In this document: positions 17,456 to 26,265 of the stretch, one piece after another | How positions within the stretch are numbered: the stretch's first letter is position 1 | How the letters are laid out: the number at the start of each line of letters is the position of its first letter | NCBI GenBank assembly: GCA_910577665.1 | Contig: CAJTOJ010000002.1 | Coordinates: 79,948 to 143,947 of the forward strand | DNA: 64,000 nucleotides | From: an uncultured Acetatifactor sp. | GTDB lineage: Bacteria; Bacillota; Clostridia; Lachnospirales; Lachnospiraceae | Direction of reading: 5' to 3' | Program-made: the position numbers and the translations under genes | The notes under the pieces: generated by a model | What the model saw: only the letters and a program-made list of their open reading frames with translations | What the model was told of the DNA's origin: nothing | Database searches by the model: none

Positions 17456-18528
17456 TCCACAAAACTGATGTTCATGTTCACATAGCCCGCAATGCCGTCC
17501 ACATTGCCAGACCTGCTGTACTGCCACATAGAAAACTTATACGGGTAATCCGGTATGTCTGTCTCCTGGGAATACCACACATCATAAGCTGTCAGCTTGG
17601 ACAGATCCACCTGTTTGATCAGCCACTCCTTGTTGCCGTAGAGCAATGTCTTATGCCCTGCGGCAGAAATGGTATCCAGAAAAGCCTGGGCTATGGCTGT
17701 CTTCTCTGACCGGCTCAGTTTATCTGTCCTGGCAGTATCATTATCAATGCGTTCCATCTGAAAGGCCACCGGGTAAGTGAGTTTATACTCTCCCAGATTC
17801 TGCAGGACCATGTTGGCTTCCTCCACAGCTTCCTCTTTATTGATGGCCTGGGAAAAAAAGTAGACTCCTACCTCCAGTCCTGCGTCCGTAGCCCTCTTCA
17901 GATTATCACTGAAGTAATCATCCAGAATCAGCTGGCCGGTGCCGTACCCTCTGGCTCCCACGCGCAGCATCACAAAATGCACCCCTGCCTTCTTCACCTT
18001 CACAAAGTCCACATAATCCTGTAGTTTGGAGATATCCACCCCCACATAGGAAGTCTGTTTTCCGTCCTCATAATATTTCATCAGATCTGACTGGCACACC
18101 AGCTTTGTAAAATCGTAATCATGCTTTGGCAGATAGGGGCTGATCAGCACCCATTCCATCTTGCCATCCGCATTCTGCACCAGGGTATGTTTTCCATCTG
18201 TGGAAGGGTCATTCTCCACCACCTCTTCCGGCTGGGATGCTTCCGTGGAGGGTGGCTGTGACTCCTTTGGGGGATACAGATCCCAGAAATCCAGATCCTC
18301 CGGCTTCAAGGCAGACCCGGACACCACTTCTGTGCCCGGATCCTGGATCACGGGGGAAGACTCCTGGGGCACGGATGGCTGCGATGCTGTGGACTGGGGA
18401 TGGCTCTTTCTGTTGAGAAACAGCACAAGCACCAGGATAGACGCCACGAAGAACGTAACTGCCACAATGGTCATCACTGCAACCGGTGTCAGTCCCCCAT
18501 GCTCCTCATATTCTTCCGGCAGTCGCAT
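17440..18528 (-). CDS. Membrane-anchored GH25-family protein with altered active site
   Basis: GH25 enzymes are muramidases cutting MurNAc-GlcNAc bonds in peptidoglycan. The 362-residue protein has a short cytosolic start, one membrane segment (about 16-39), a Ser/Pro/Glu-rich linker to about residue 110, and a GH25-like barrel from residue 160. YVGVDISKLQ keeps the first active-site Asp (165) and VGVYFFSQAINKEEAVEEA is typical. At the DxE motif after YPVAF the sequence reads QME (257-259): the Glu stays but the Asp is Gln. Activity may be lowered or lost. It shares the last 16 bases with the opposing AP2 gene. It may share a wall-remodelling context with the nearby SleB-like protein (inference). 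Confidence 0.85.
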   Translation of the reverse strand: MRLPEEYEEHGGLTPVAVMTIVAVTFFVASILVLVLFLNRKSHPQSTASQPSVPQESSPVIQDPGTEVVSGSALKPEDLDFWDLYPPKESQPPSTEASQPEEVVENDPSTDGKHTLVQNADGKMEWVLISPYLPKHDYDFTKLVCQSDLMKYYEDGKQTSYVGVDISKLQDYVDFVKVKKAGVHFVMLRVGARGYGTGQLILDDYFSDNLKRATDAGLEVGVYFFSQAINKEEAVEEANMVLQNLGEYKLTYPVAFQMERIDNDTARTDKLSRSEKTAIAQAFLDTISAAGHKTLLYGNKEWLIKQVDLSKLTAYDVWYSQETDIPDYPYKFSMWQYSRSGNVDGIAGYVNMNISFVDYSEK

Positions 18529-18576
18529 AGGCTTCCCCTCCTCCTTCGGAACACTTCTTTTTCTGTAACATCATCT

Positions 18577-18656
18577 TTATATCCCTGCCTTTCCCACATG
18601 AGCTCCTTCCCTATGGGAACCAGCCCAATTACATAGATTGGAACTAACAATTCTCA
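18577..18656 (-). repeat. 80-bp leader repeat, copy 1
   Basis: This stretch matches 42058-42137 nearly base for base in segments: TTTATA.CCC, GCCTTTCCCACATG, then TACATAGATTG and a final TTCTC. The hairpin arms here are imperfect (CCCACATGAG against CCCTATGGG). Both copies lie between minus-strand genes, just upstream of a membrane or cell-surface gene (here the GH25 protein). Confidence 0.75.
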
Positions 18657-18669
18657 ACTTTTTTGCCTT

Positions 18670-19485
18670 TCAATGCTTTCCGGTTGTCTGCACTTGCACA
18701 ATTGCCTTCTTGGGGCATTTTTCCGCACAGGCCCCACAACCAGTACACTTCTCCTGGTCAATGGTGGCGTGGAAGTCTGCCACTGTCACTGCCTGGCTTT
18801 GGCATACCCTGGTACAGAGCATACAACCGATACAGCCCGTCTCACAGGCTTTCATGGTCACTGGTCCCTTGTCCGTGGAACTACAGGCCACTGCCAGCCT
18901 GGCATCATAGGGGATCAGGGAGATCAGATGCCTGGGACAGGCTTCCACACACTTCCCACAGGCTTTGCAGGCTTCCCTGTCCACCACCGCCACCCCGTTT
19001 ACCACATGGATGGCATCAAAGGGACAGACCTTCACGCAGGTGCCAAAACCCAGACAGCCGCTGTTGCAGGATTTTGGCCCACCTCCGGGCACAAATCCCA
19101 TCATCCGGCAATCCTTTGCCCCACAGTACTCATAGTCCTGTCTGGTTTTGTTACAATCTCCCTGGCAGGCCACGAAAGCGGTCAGACGCGCACTGCTTCC
19201 TGCCTCCACCCCCATGATGGCGGCTATGGCTTTCCCGACAGATTCTCCGCCCACAGGGCAGGCGTTCACCGCCGCCTCCCCTTTGGCTATGGCCCCAGCC
19301 AGCCCCGAGCAGCCGGCATATCCGCAGCCTCCGCAGTTATTGCCAGGCAATGCTGCCAGCACAGCCTCCTGCTTCTCATCTACTTTCACTTTGAACCGGA
19401 TGCCTGCCACTCCCAGGAACAGGCCCACAAAGATACCTACAATCCCCACTACAGCCGTAGCAGTCAGAATTCCTACTATATTCAT
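18670..19485 (-). CDS. rnfB: Rnf electron transport complex subunit B
   Basis: Rnf transfers electrons from reduced ferredoxin to NAD+ and exports Na+ or H+. RnfB is the iron-sulfur entry subunit. The 271-residue protein has an N-terminal membrane segment, the CGGCGYAGC cluster motif near residue 50, then several ferredoxin motifs such as CVKVCPFDAI and CIGCMLCTRVCQ, ending with a CTGCGACAEKCPKKA motif. It is the last gene of rnfCDGEAB and follows rnfA by 11 bp. I see no clear terminator after it; the 80-bp leader repeat lies directly downstream. Confidence 0.97.
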   Translation of the reverse strand: MNIVGILTATAVVGIVGIFVGLFLGVAGIRFKVKVDEKQEAVLAALPGNNCGGCGYAGCSGLAGAIAKGEAAVNACPVGGESVGKAIAAIMGVEAGSSARLTAFVACQGDCNKTRQDYEYCGAKDCRMMGFVPGGGPKSCNSGCLGFGTCVKVCPFDAIHVVNGVAVVDREACKACGKCVEACPRHLISLIPYDARLAVACSSTDKGPVTMKACETGCIGCMLCTRVCQSQAVTVADFHATIDQEKCTGCGACAEKCPKKAIVQVQTTGKH

Positions 19486-19496
19486 TGTCTCCTCCC

Positions 19497-20081
19497 CTAC
19501 AGCAGCCCGGAAAATCCACAGAAGGCAATGGCCATCAGACCTGCTGTCAGCAGCACCATGGGCATTCCCCTGAAGGATTCAGGCACATCGTTATGTTCCA
19601 GCTTCTCACGGATTCCCGCCAGGATCACAATGGCAATGGTAAAGCCCAGCGCCGTGGCAAAACCATTAACAATACCTGTAAGGATCCCATATTCCTTCTG
19701 TACATTGTTGATAGCCACCCCCAGCACTGCACAGTTTGTGGTGATCAGCGGCAGATACACCCCGAGTGCCTCGTACAGGGAGGGAATCGCCTTTCTCAAA
19801 AACATCTCCACAAACTGCACCAGAGCCGCAATCACCAGGATAAACACAATGGTAGCCAGATATTCCACATGGAACCGCTGTAACACAAAACGATTGATCA
19901 CACCGGCCACCGCACTGGAGAGGGTGATTACAAAGATCACCGCTGTACCCATACCTGCCGCCGTGTTCGTCTTCTTAGATACCCCCAGAAAAGGGCACAG
20001 CCCCAGAAACTGGCTCAACACCACATTGCTGACAAGGGAAGAACTGACCAGGATCACCAGCAAATCTTTCACGTTTTCCAT
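19497..20081 (-). CDS. rnfA: Rnf electron transport complex subunit A
   Basis: An integral membrane subunit with about six transmembrane segments, homologous to RnfE and NqrE; RnfA and RnfE form an antiparallel pair that holds a buried iron-sulfur site and takes part in ion transfer. The 194-residue protein has normal length and the conserved VLSQFLGLCPFLGV and ITTNCAVLGVA stretches, each with the cluster-binding Cys. Its ATG directly abuts the TAA of rnfE. Confidence 0.97.
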   Translation of the reverse strand: MENVKDLLVILVSSSLVSNVVLSQFLGLCPFLGVSKKTNTAAGMGTAVIFVITLSSAVAGVINRFVLQRFHVEYLATIVFILVIAALVQFVEMFLRKAIPSLYEALGVYLPLITTNCAVLGVAINNVQKEYGILTGIVNGFATALGFTIAIVILAGIREKLEHNDVPESFRGMPMVLLTAGLMAIAFCGFSGLL

Positions 20082-20912
20082 TTATTTTCCCTCCTCGTCC
20101 AAATCCACGATCTCCAGATCAGGCTTCCTGCTTCCCCTGCTTCCCCTGGTTCCACTGTTTTCTTTCAAGGCCACTGCACCGGAAGAGACCGCCCCCTCTG
20201 GCTCCTGTTCTTTTTCTGCTGTATCTGTATCATAGAACCTTTTTGTGCATCCTTTCTTGTCACAGTTCATGCAGTCCTCGCTACAGCCTGAGCCAATCTT
20301 CTCAAACTCTTTTCCCGCTTTCTGTCGGGTCTTCTTCAGGTAGTTCTGGAAAGCCACCAGAGCCGCCAGCACAAAGAAAGCACCTGGTGCCTGGCCGAAG
20401 ATCCGGATGGGCTGGAAAGTAGGCGGCAGGGCATACCCGAACACAGATCCTGCACCCAGCAGTTCCCGGAATGCGCCGATACAGGTCAAGGCAAAGGAAA
20501 ATCCCAGCCCCATGCCGATTCCATCAAACAGGGACGGCACCGGCGGATTGGAATAAGCATAGCTCTCTGCCCTGCCCAGGATAATACAGTTCACCACAAT
20601 CAAAGGGATATAGACCCCCAGGGACTTGTTCAGCTCTGGCAGGTACGCTTCTAGCAACAGCTCCACCATGGTCACGAAAGAAGCAATGATCACAATAAAC
20701 GCAGGAATACGCACCCTGTTGGGAATCACCTTCCGCAGCAGGGAAATGAACAGATTGCTCAACGCCAGTACAGCCATGGTGGTAAGCCCCATTCCCAGAC
20801 CATTTACGGCTGAAGTGGTCACGGCAAGGGTGGGACACATACCCAGCATCAGCACAAAAGTGGGGTTCTCCTTGATCAATCCATTATAAAGCCTCTCACC
20901 TGCTTTATTCAT
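20082..20912 (-). CDS. rnfE: Rnf electron transport complex subunit E with cysteine-rich tail
   Basis: The membrane part (residues 1-195) has about six segments and the conserved LGMCPTLAVT and IVVNCIILGRAE stretches with the Cys pair expected for the RnfA/RnfE iron-sulfur site. Beyond it the protein carries a cytosolic tail of about 80 residues. The tail holds C210, C214, C217 and C222 (CX3CX2CX4C) and then an acidic, Ser/Gly-rich end. RnfE is normally near 200-230 residues. The tail could bind a metal or cluster; I do not know. ATG 20912 has AAGGAGG eight bases upstream and overlaps the end of rnfG by eight bases, which suggests coupling. Confidence 0.95.
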   Translation of the reverse strand: MNKAGERLYNGLIKENPTFVLMLGMCPTLAVTTSAVNGLGMGLTTMAVLALSNLFISLLRKVIPNRVRIPAFIVIIASFVTMVELLLEAYLPELNKSLGVYIPLIVVNCIILGRAESYAYSNPPVPSLFDGIGMGLGFSFALTCIGAFRELLGAGSVFGYALPPTFQPIRIFGQAPGAFFVLAALVAFQNYLKKTRQKAGKEFEKIGSGCSEDCMNCDKKGCTKRFYDTDTAEKEQEPEGAVSSGAVALKENSGTRGSRGSRKPDLEIVDLDEEGK

Positions 20913-21528
20913 TACCCACACCTCCTTCTGCCAATGCCCTGGCTACCTTCAGTCCGCCATTCACCGCATCTGTCACTGCCTGTGTGGTAATGGTGGCACT
21001 GGCAATGGCGTCAATCTCTTCTTCTGCCTGGGCCCCTGTCTTGGTATAGACAAAGCTCTCCACCTGCTTGTCATGGAACTGGGGGGCCAGCACCTTAGGT
21101 GCCTCCATACCCAGGCCTGCCGTCTCCGCAATCTCCAGAATCGAGATGTCATTCAAGGTACCCTCCAGGGTAACCCCCATATAGATCACTATATTGCCCC
21201 CATATCCTTTTGTGGAGACAGATTCCAGCACATACCCCAGAAGGGAGCCGTCCGCACCCAGCGCCAGATAGACATCCCCTGCCTTCACACCGTCCGCCGT
21301 AAGCTCCCCGGCCAGTTCCTCCTCCAGGGTATACTCTGTAAGCACAAAAGTCTCTGCCTCCTGGAACACTGCCTTACAGGCCTCCTGGATGGCCTTCTCC
21401 TGCTGCAAACGTATGGGTTCCTTGGTCAACTCATAGACCGTGCCCAGCAGCAGTCCGGACACTAAGGTGATGACAAAGAGAATCCCTGCTTCCTTCAACA
21501 TGGTTCTCAGATTGCCCTTATTTCCCAC
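20905..21528 (-). CDS. rnfG: Rnf electron transport complex subunit G
   Basis: RnfG is a membrane-anchored subunit carrying covalently bound FMN on its extracytoplasmic domain. After one N-terminal membrane segment, the protein has the FMN-binding domain, with TAGLGMEAP and the attachment stretch ASATITT close to the C-terminus, where the last Thr is the expected FMN site. I set the start at GTG 21528 because GGGAGG stands eight bases before it; an upstream frame would lie inside rnfD. It overlaps both rnfD and rnfE, as usual for tightly coupled Rnf genes. About 207 residues. Confidence 0.95.
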   Translation of the reverse strand: MGNKGNLRTMLKEAGILFVITLVSGLLLGTVYELTKEPIRLQQEKAIQEACKAVFQEAETFVLTEYTLEEELAGELTADGVKAGDVYLALGADGSLLGYVLESVSTKGYGGNIVIYMGVTLEGTLNDISILEIAETAGLGMEAPKVLAPQFHDKQVESFVYTKTGAQAEEEIDAIASATITTQAVTDAVNGGLKVARALAEGGVGNE

Positions 21529-22459
21529 GGCGTTTTCCTCCCTTCCTGTAACCAAAAGCCACTGGCCTGGTATATTTCTCAATCAATGGCACCAGAAGGT
21601 TCCCCAGGATAATGGCATAGGACACCCCTTCTGCACTCGGTCCGAAGACCCGGAAGATCCCAGTGAGTACTCCCAGGAAAATGCCATACACATATTGTCC
21701 CTTTATGGTCACTGGCCTTGTCACATAATCGGTAGCCATGAAAAATGCTCCCAACATCAGACCGCCGCCAGCTAACTGTGCACTCAGATAGGCGGGATCC
21801 AGCCCCCGGCCTCCAGCCAGAACCACAAACACCACAAAGGATACCAGATAGGTACCTGGAACCCTTAGGTCTATGATCCCCAGGAAAATCAAGAAACAGG
21901 CACCCACTACCAGGGCAATCAGGGAGGTCTCCCCAATGGTACCTGCCGTCCGGCCCACCACCATATCCAGCACATTGACACTCTCTCCAGCCTTCAAGGC
22001 CGCAAGGGGAGTTGCGCCAGTGTAGGCATCACAGGCAAAGGCTGTCATCTGTACCGGAAAGGATATCAACAGGAAACACCTGGCTGCCAGGGCAGGATTC
22101 ATGAAATTCTGTCCCAGGCCCCCGAACAGCATCTTCACCACCAATATGGCAAACACACCTCCCAAGGCCGCCATCCACAAGGGAATTGTCACCGGAAGGT
22201 TCAGCGCCAGAAGCAACCCGGTAACCACAGCGGACAGGTCTGTAATTGTCATCTTTCTCCTGACAAGCCCATATAAAAATTCCGTCAGGACCGTGCTGGC
22301 TACCGTCACCAGCACCACAAAAAGCGCCCTTATCCCGAAATTATAGATTCCGAATCCCGTAGCAGGCATCAGTGCCACTATCACAGCCAGCATGATACCG
22401 TTGGTCGTCACCCGGGAACGGATATGGGGGTTGGATGATACTTTATATAGCTTACCCAT
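21518..22459 (-). CDS. rnfD: Rnf electron transport complex subunit D
   Basis: RnfD is an integral membrane subunit with covalent FMN, homologous to NqrB, and central to ion translocation. The 313-residue protein has eight or more hydrophobic segments and the flavinylation motif TGATPLAALK, in which the Thr carries FMN. It starts MGKLYKVSSNPHIRS, a pattern typical of RnfD. It begins 15 bp after rnfC and overlaps the start of rnfG by 11 bases. Confidence 0.97.
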   Translation of the reverse strand: MGKLYKVSSNPHIRSRVTTNGIMLAVIVALMPATGFGIYNFGIRALFVVLVTVASTVLTEFLYGLVRRKMTITDLSAVVTGLLLALNLPVTIPLWMAALGGVFAILVVKMLFGGLGQNFMNPALAARCFLLISFPVQMTAFACDAYTGATPLAALKAGESVNVLDMVVGRTAGTIGETSLIALVVGACFLIFLGIIDLRVPGTYLVSFVVFVVLAGGRGLDPAYLSAQLAGGGLMLGAFFMATDYVTRPVTIKGQYVYGIFLGVLTGIFRVFGPSAEGVSYAIILGNLLVPLIEKYTRPVAFGYRKGGKRRGK

Positions 22460-22474
22460 TGCGTCTTTTCCCTC

Positions 22475-23791
22475 CTACTTTTTCTTCCTGGCCAGCTGTA
22501 TCTTACGCATGGACTTGATCTCCTGGGTCAGGGGCCGCTTGGCAGGACATACAAAACTACAGCACCCACATTCACAGCACTCCATACCATAATTTTCCAG
22601 AAAAGCTTCCTCATCAAAACGCTCTGCATAGTCTGCCAGCTTGCTGGGCACCACTCTGCCAGGACACACCTCCACACAACGCCCGCAGTTGATGCAAGGC
22701 CCCGGTTCCATGGCCGATACATCATCCTTGGACAGTCCCAATAATGCCGTAGAAGTCTTGGTGGTAGGCACATGCAGATCAAACATGCCAAATCCCATCA
22801 TAGGACCGCCGCAGATGATCTTCTCCGGTGTCTTCCTGAACCCCCCTGCTTCGTCCAGAAGCTCCTGGTAGCTGGTGCCGGTCCGCACCCGGAAATTCCT
22901 GGGAGCTGCCACGGCATCCCCGGTCACTGTCACAATCCGTTCCATCAAGGGGCGTCCTTCCATCACTGCCCGGTAGATGGCTACAATGGTATCCACATTG
23001 TTCACAATACATCCCACATCCGCCGGCAGCATAGACGAATTGATCTTCCGGCCGGTGGTGGCATAGATCAGCTGCCGCTCCCCACCCTGGGGATACTTTG
23101 TCTTCAAGGCCTTCACACTGATCCTGGGTTCTTCTCCCACCAGCTGCCGGAGCAATGAGATACAGTCCGGCTTATTGTCCTCCACCGCAAGGATCCCCTG
23201 GGCATGTTCAAACAGACCTAAGCATATTTTCAACCCACCGATGAGCTTCTCCGGTTCCTCCAGCATCCTCCGGTAATCCGAAGTCAGGTACGGCTCGCAC
23301 TCCGCACAGTTTGCAATGACATACTCAATTTTCTCCGGCTTCCTGGGTGACAGCTTTACATGAGTGGGGAAACCGGCGCCTCCCATTCCCACAATCCCGG
23401 CCTCCCGGATCACCTCCAGGACATCTTCCCGTGTCATCTTCTCCAGGGGCGCCTGGGGATAAAAACCCACATCCTCATACAGCCCGTCATTTTCCACCAC
23501 AATGCTCATGACCATGTCCCCTGTGACCACGCGCCTTGGCTCTATGGCCTTCACTGTACCCGACACAGACGCATGGATGGGCGCTGAGACAAATGCACCC
23601 GACTCTGCAATCTTCTGTCCTGCCAGCACCCGGTCTCCCTTTGCCACCACAGGTTTAGCAGGCGCGCCTATGTGCTGGGACAGGGGGTAGACCAGCTCAC
23701 TGCCTGGCAGCACCTCCTGGATCGGTTTGTCCTTGGACAGGTCCTTCCCATCATAAGGATGGATGCCTCCCAAAAATGTCAATTTTGCCAT
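22475..23791 (-). CDS. rnfC: Rnf electron transport complex subunit C
   Basis: RnfC is the peripheral NADH/FMN-binding subunit, where NAD+ is reduced. The 438-residue protein carries the family's GIVGMGGAGFPTHVKL motif (FMN/NADH site, about residue 135), VIANCAECEPYLTSD, and two ferredoxin-type motifs near the end, CINCGRCVEVCPGR and CCECGCCSFVCPAKR. It is the first gene of the six-gene operon. A probable SigA promoter lies at 23902-23931. Confidence 0.97.
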   Translation of the reverse strand: MAKLTFLGGIHPYDGKDLSKDKPIQEVLPGSELVYPLSQHIGAPAKPVVAKGDRVLAGQKIAESGAFVSAPIHASVSGTVKAIEPRRVVTGDMVMSIVVENDGLYEDVGFYPQAPLEKMTREDVLEVIREAGIVGMGGAGFPTHVKLSPRKPEKIEYVIANCAECEPYLTSDYRRMLEEPEKLIGGLKICLGLFEHAQGILAVEDNKPDCISLLRQLVGEEPRISVKALKTKYPQGGERQLIYATTGRKINSSMLPADVGCIVNNVDTIVAIYRAVMEGRPLMERIVTVTGDAVAAPRNFRVRTGTSYQELLDEAGGFRKTPEKIICGGPMMGFGMFDLHVPTTKTSTALLGLSKDDVSAMEPGPCINCGRCVEVCPGRVVPSKLADYAERFDEEAFLENYGMECCECGCCSFVCPAKRPLTQEIKSMRKIQLARKKK

Positions 23792-23901
23792 CGTACTCTA
23801 TCCTTTCCCATTTATGTAATCTGCCCGGATGTGCCAGGCCGTACAAAGCCTGAAGCAGTTCCTACAGCAATTCCAAACCTGTCGAAATATGCAAAACCTC
23901 A

Positions 23902-23931
23902 TCTATATAAATATACTATTTTTTTCAACAA
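23902..23931 (-). promoter_or_regulatory. Probable promoter of the rnf operon
   Basis: Minus strand: -35 TTGTTG (23926-23931), 18-bp A/T-rich spacer, -10 TATAGA (23902-23907), about 110 bp before the rnfC start. A TATAAT also occurs on the plus strand at 23960-23965 and might serve the YprB-like gene, but its -35 is poor. Confidence 0.5.
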
Positions 23932-23980
23932 AATACTACTGGAAAAATAAAATTCATGCTATAATGTTTACATTCCATTT

Positions 23981-24117
23981 CCTGTTCACCGGGTATTACC
24001 GCCAGGTGTTTTCACGTGTTCTTTGCGTGACAAACGCAAGGCCGCACGCTCCAATGGGTGTTCTTTGCTCATTTTGTGTGTATCACGTTGCAGTTACGGC
24101 TACGCCCCAAACAGCAA
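23981..24117 (+). repeat. Family 1 element E, decayed
   Basis: About 48 bases at 24044-24091 match 30686-30735 of element B, including TTCTTTGCTCATTTTG and TATCACGTTGC. The left end CTGTTCACC and the right end AAACAGCAAC are weak versions of the family 1 termini, and GGCTACGCC matches the GGCGTAGCC near the right end of elements A and B. Inside, TTGCGT/ACGCAA (24023-24039) forms a small hairpin. It lies between the rnf promoter and the YprB-like gene. Confidence 0.7.
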
Positions 24118-24190
24118 CACACCCACAGAGGAATTCCACATACATGCAAACACAGTATAATCCCTTTATCTTCTATATCGGAGGTCCATT

Positions 24191-25294
24191 ATGAGAATCA
24201 CTGAGGAAACAATGGAAAATTTCGCCATATCTTATCCCCTGGAACGGCTTTCGCCACTTGAGCGTGTCTTATTCCTGGACATTGAGACCACAGGTTTTGC
24301 CGCCCGCTCCTCCTATCTGTATCTGATCGGCTGTGCCTACTTCCTGGCCGGAAAGTGGAGGACCATACAGTGGATGGCACAGAATCCGGATCAGGAGGTG
24401 GATGTGCTGAAGGCTTTCTTCGAGTTCTCCAAGCTCTACCGCTACTTGATTCATTTCAATGGCAATAATTTTGATCTGCCTTTTATCACTCAGAAATGTG
24501 AGCAGTACAAACTGCCCTACCGTTTTGACCAGTTCCAGGGACTGGACCTGTACAAGCGGATCAGTCCTTACAAATATTTCCTCAAGCTACCAAACTGCAA
24601 GCAGAAGACACTGGAAAAATTCCTGGGAATCCAGAGAGAGGATGTGTTCCAGGGCAGGGAACTGATCGGCATCTACCATGACTATGTGAAGAATCCCTCT
24701 GAATTTGCAGAGAACGCCCTGTTCCTCCACAATGCAGATGACTTGAAGGGCATGCTCCAGACCCTGCCCATCCTTTCTTACTATGACATGTTCACCCAGC
24801 CCGTAAAAGCCAGGAAGGTCCAGGCCAATTCCTACAAGGATGTCCATGGATACCGGCGCAAGGAACTGCTGATCACCTTAAGTCTGGAGCAATCCCTGCC
24901 CAGGCCTGTGCTGACCACTATAGGTACCTGTTCCTTCCGCGGGGAAGCAGATGAGGCCGTTCTGAAAGTCCCCATCTACGAGGAGGAACTGAAGTACTTC
25001 TACTCCAATTACCACGACTATTATTACCTGCCCTCAGAAGATGTGGCACTCCACAAGTCCATTGCCGGTTTCGTAGACAGGGAACATCGGATGCCCGCTT
25101 CCGCTGCCAACTGTTACACCAGGAAATTCTCCAATTATCTCCCCCAGTGGGATATTCTCTTTGAACCGTTCTTCAAGCGGGATTACAAGAGCAAGGAGCT
25201 TTTCTTCGAACTGACAGATGATCTGAAGAAAAACCGGAAGGCTTTTTCCCTTTATGCCTCTCACATTCTGCAGACCATGGCATCCACCTACTGA
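24191..25294 (+). CDS. YprB-like ribonuclease H-fold exonuclease domain protein
   Basis: The 367-residue protein has a DEDD-type nuclease domain: LFLDIETTG (first Asp and Glu, about residue 29), HFNGNNFDLPFI (second Asp, about residue 95) and LHNADDLKGM (third part). This matches the RNase_H_2 family of B. subtilis YprB, an uncharacterised predicted 3'-5' exonuclease; substrate is unknown. The C-terminal 150 residues show no motif I recognise. It is a single plus-strand gene between the rnf promoter and a shared terminator. Confidence 0.88.
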   Translation: MRITEETMENFAISYPLERLSPLERVLFLDIETTGFAARSSYLYLIGCAYFLAGKWRTIQWMAQNPDQEVDVLKAFFEFSKLYRYLIHFNGNNFDLPFITQKCEQYKLPYRFDQFQGLDLYKRISPYKYFLKLPNCKQKTLEKFLGIQREDVFQGRELIGIYHDYVKNPSEFAENALFLHNADDLKGMLQTLPILSYYDMFTQPVKARKVQANSYKDVHGYRRKELLITLSLEQSLPRPVLTTIGTCSFRGEADEAVLKVPIYEEELKYFYSNYHDYYYLPSEDVALHKSIAGFVDREHRMPASAANCYTRKFSNYLPQWDILFEPFFKRDYKSKELFFELTDDLKKNRKAFSLYASHILQTMASTY

Positions 25295-25374
25295 TACAGC
25301 CTGCCTCTGGCGCACCCCCTCAAGCGGCGGCTTTCTAGTCAGATAACCAGATGTCCTGTCAATATAATCCCGTC

Positions 25375-25406
25375 AAAAAAGGAACCTTTGCCAAGGTTCC
25401 TTTTTC
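25375..25406. terminator. Bidirectional terminator between the yprB-like gene and cheR
   Basis: GGAACCTT (25381-25388) and AAGGTTCC (25393-25400) form a stem with a four-base loop; A6 precedes and T5 follows, so it works for the convergent genes on both strands. Confidence 0.9.
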
Positions 25407-25444
25407 ATTTTCGATCTGCTTTACGCCTTTCGCCCTATGTAAGC

Positions 25445-26221
25445 TCAGACCTTCTGATAGAAGAAGGAATTCTTACGATCATATCCCATCTCCTTGTAGT
25501 TGATGATCTGTTCTGTGCTGCCGATAAACAGCACCCCCTCTGTGGACAGGGATCTACAGAACTTACGGAACACCTCATCCTTGGCCTCATCTGTAAAATA
25601 GATCAACACATTACGGCATACTATCATATGGTAATTGGAAGGATAGCTGTCCTTGAGCAGGTTATGTTCCTTGAATTCCACCCTGGCCTTGATCTCATCG
25701 GCAACCTTGTAAAAGGCACCCATCTTGGTAAAATATTTCTTCTTGAAATCCTCCGGCACAGCTGCAATGCTCTTCTCTCCATACAAACCAATCTTAGCCT
25801 TCTCAATGACCTGCTTATCCAGATCAGTGGCATAGATCTTGATATTGCTCAGAGGCACATGCCGGGAAAGAGCCATTACAAGCGAATATGGCTCATCCCC
25901 AGTGGAACAGGCAGCGCTCCAGATTTTCAAGTTCTTCCCGAACTTCTTAATCAGTTCTGGCAGAATCTGCTGGTCCATCAGCTTCCATTGCTCCGGATTC
26001 CGATAAAACTCAGACACATTAATGGTAATATAATTGACGAATTCCTCGTAGAGTGCCTTGTCTGTCTTAAGTCCCTGCACGTACTTGTCATAGCCCACAA
26101 TCTTGTTCTTGGCGATCAAGGTGTCAATGCGGCGCTTCATCTGTTTTTCCTTATAACAGTTCAGATCGATCTTCGTCAGTGCCAGAACTTCCTTTTTCAG
26201 ATACTCATAATCGTATACCAT
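25445..26221 (-). CDS. cheR: CheR-family protein-glutamate methyltransferase
   Basis: CheR methylates glutamates of chemoreceptors using S-adenosylmethionine. The 258-residue protein has the N-terminal helical CheR domain and the methyltransferase core with NVSEFYRNPEQW, the SAM-binding WSAACSTGDEPYSL, YATDLD and CRNVLIYF. No receptor, cheA, cheW or flagellar gene is in the window, so it is an orphan here. It follows the S1 protein gene by 44 bp. Confidence 0.93.
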   Translation of the reverse strand: MVYDYEYLKKEVLALTKIDLNCYKEKQMKRRIDTLIAKNKIVGYDKYVQGLKTDKALYEEFVNYITINVSEFYRNPEQWKLMDQQILPELIKKFGKNLKIWSAACSTGDEPYSLVMALSRHVPLSNIKIYATDLDKQVIEKAKIGLYGEKSIAAVPEDFKKKYFTKMGAFYKVADEIKARVEFKEHNLLKDSYPSNYHMIVCRNVLIYFTDEAKDEVFRKFCRSLSTEGVLFIGSTEQIINYKEMGYDRKNSFFYQKV

Positions 26222-26265
26222 GTGCCCATGCTCCCTTTACATAAAATAATTTTTGTTCACACGGA

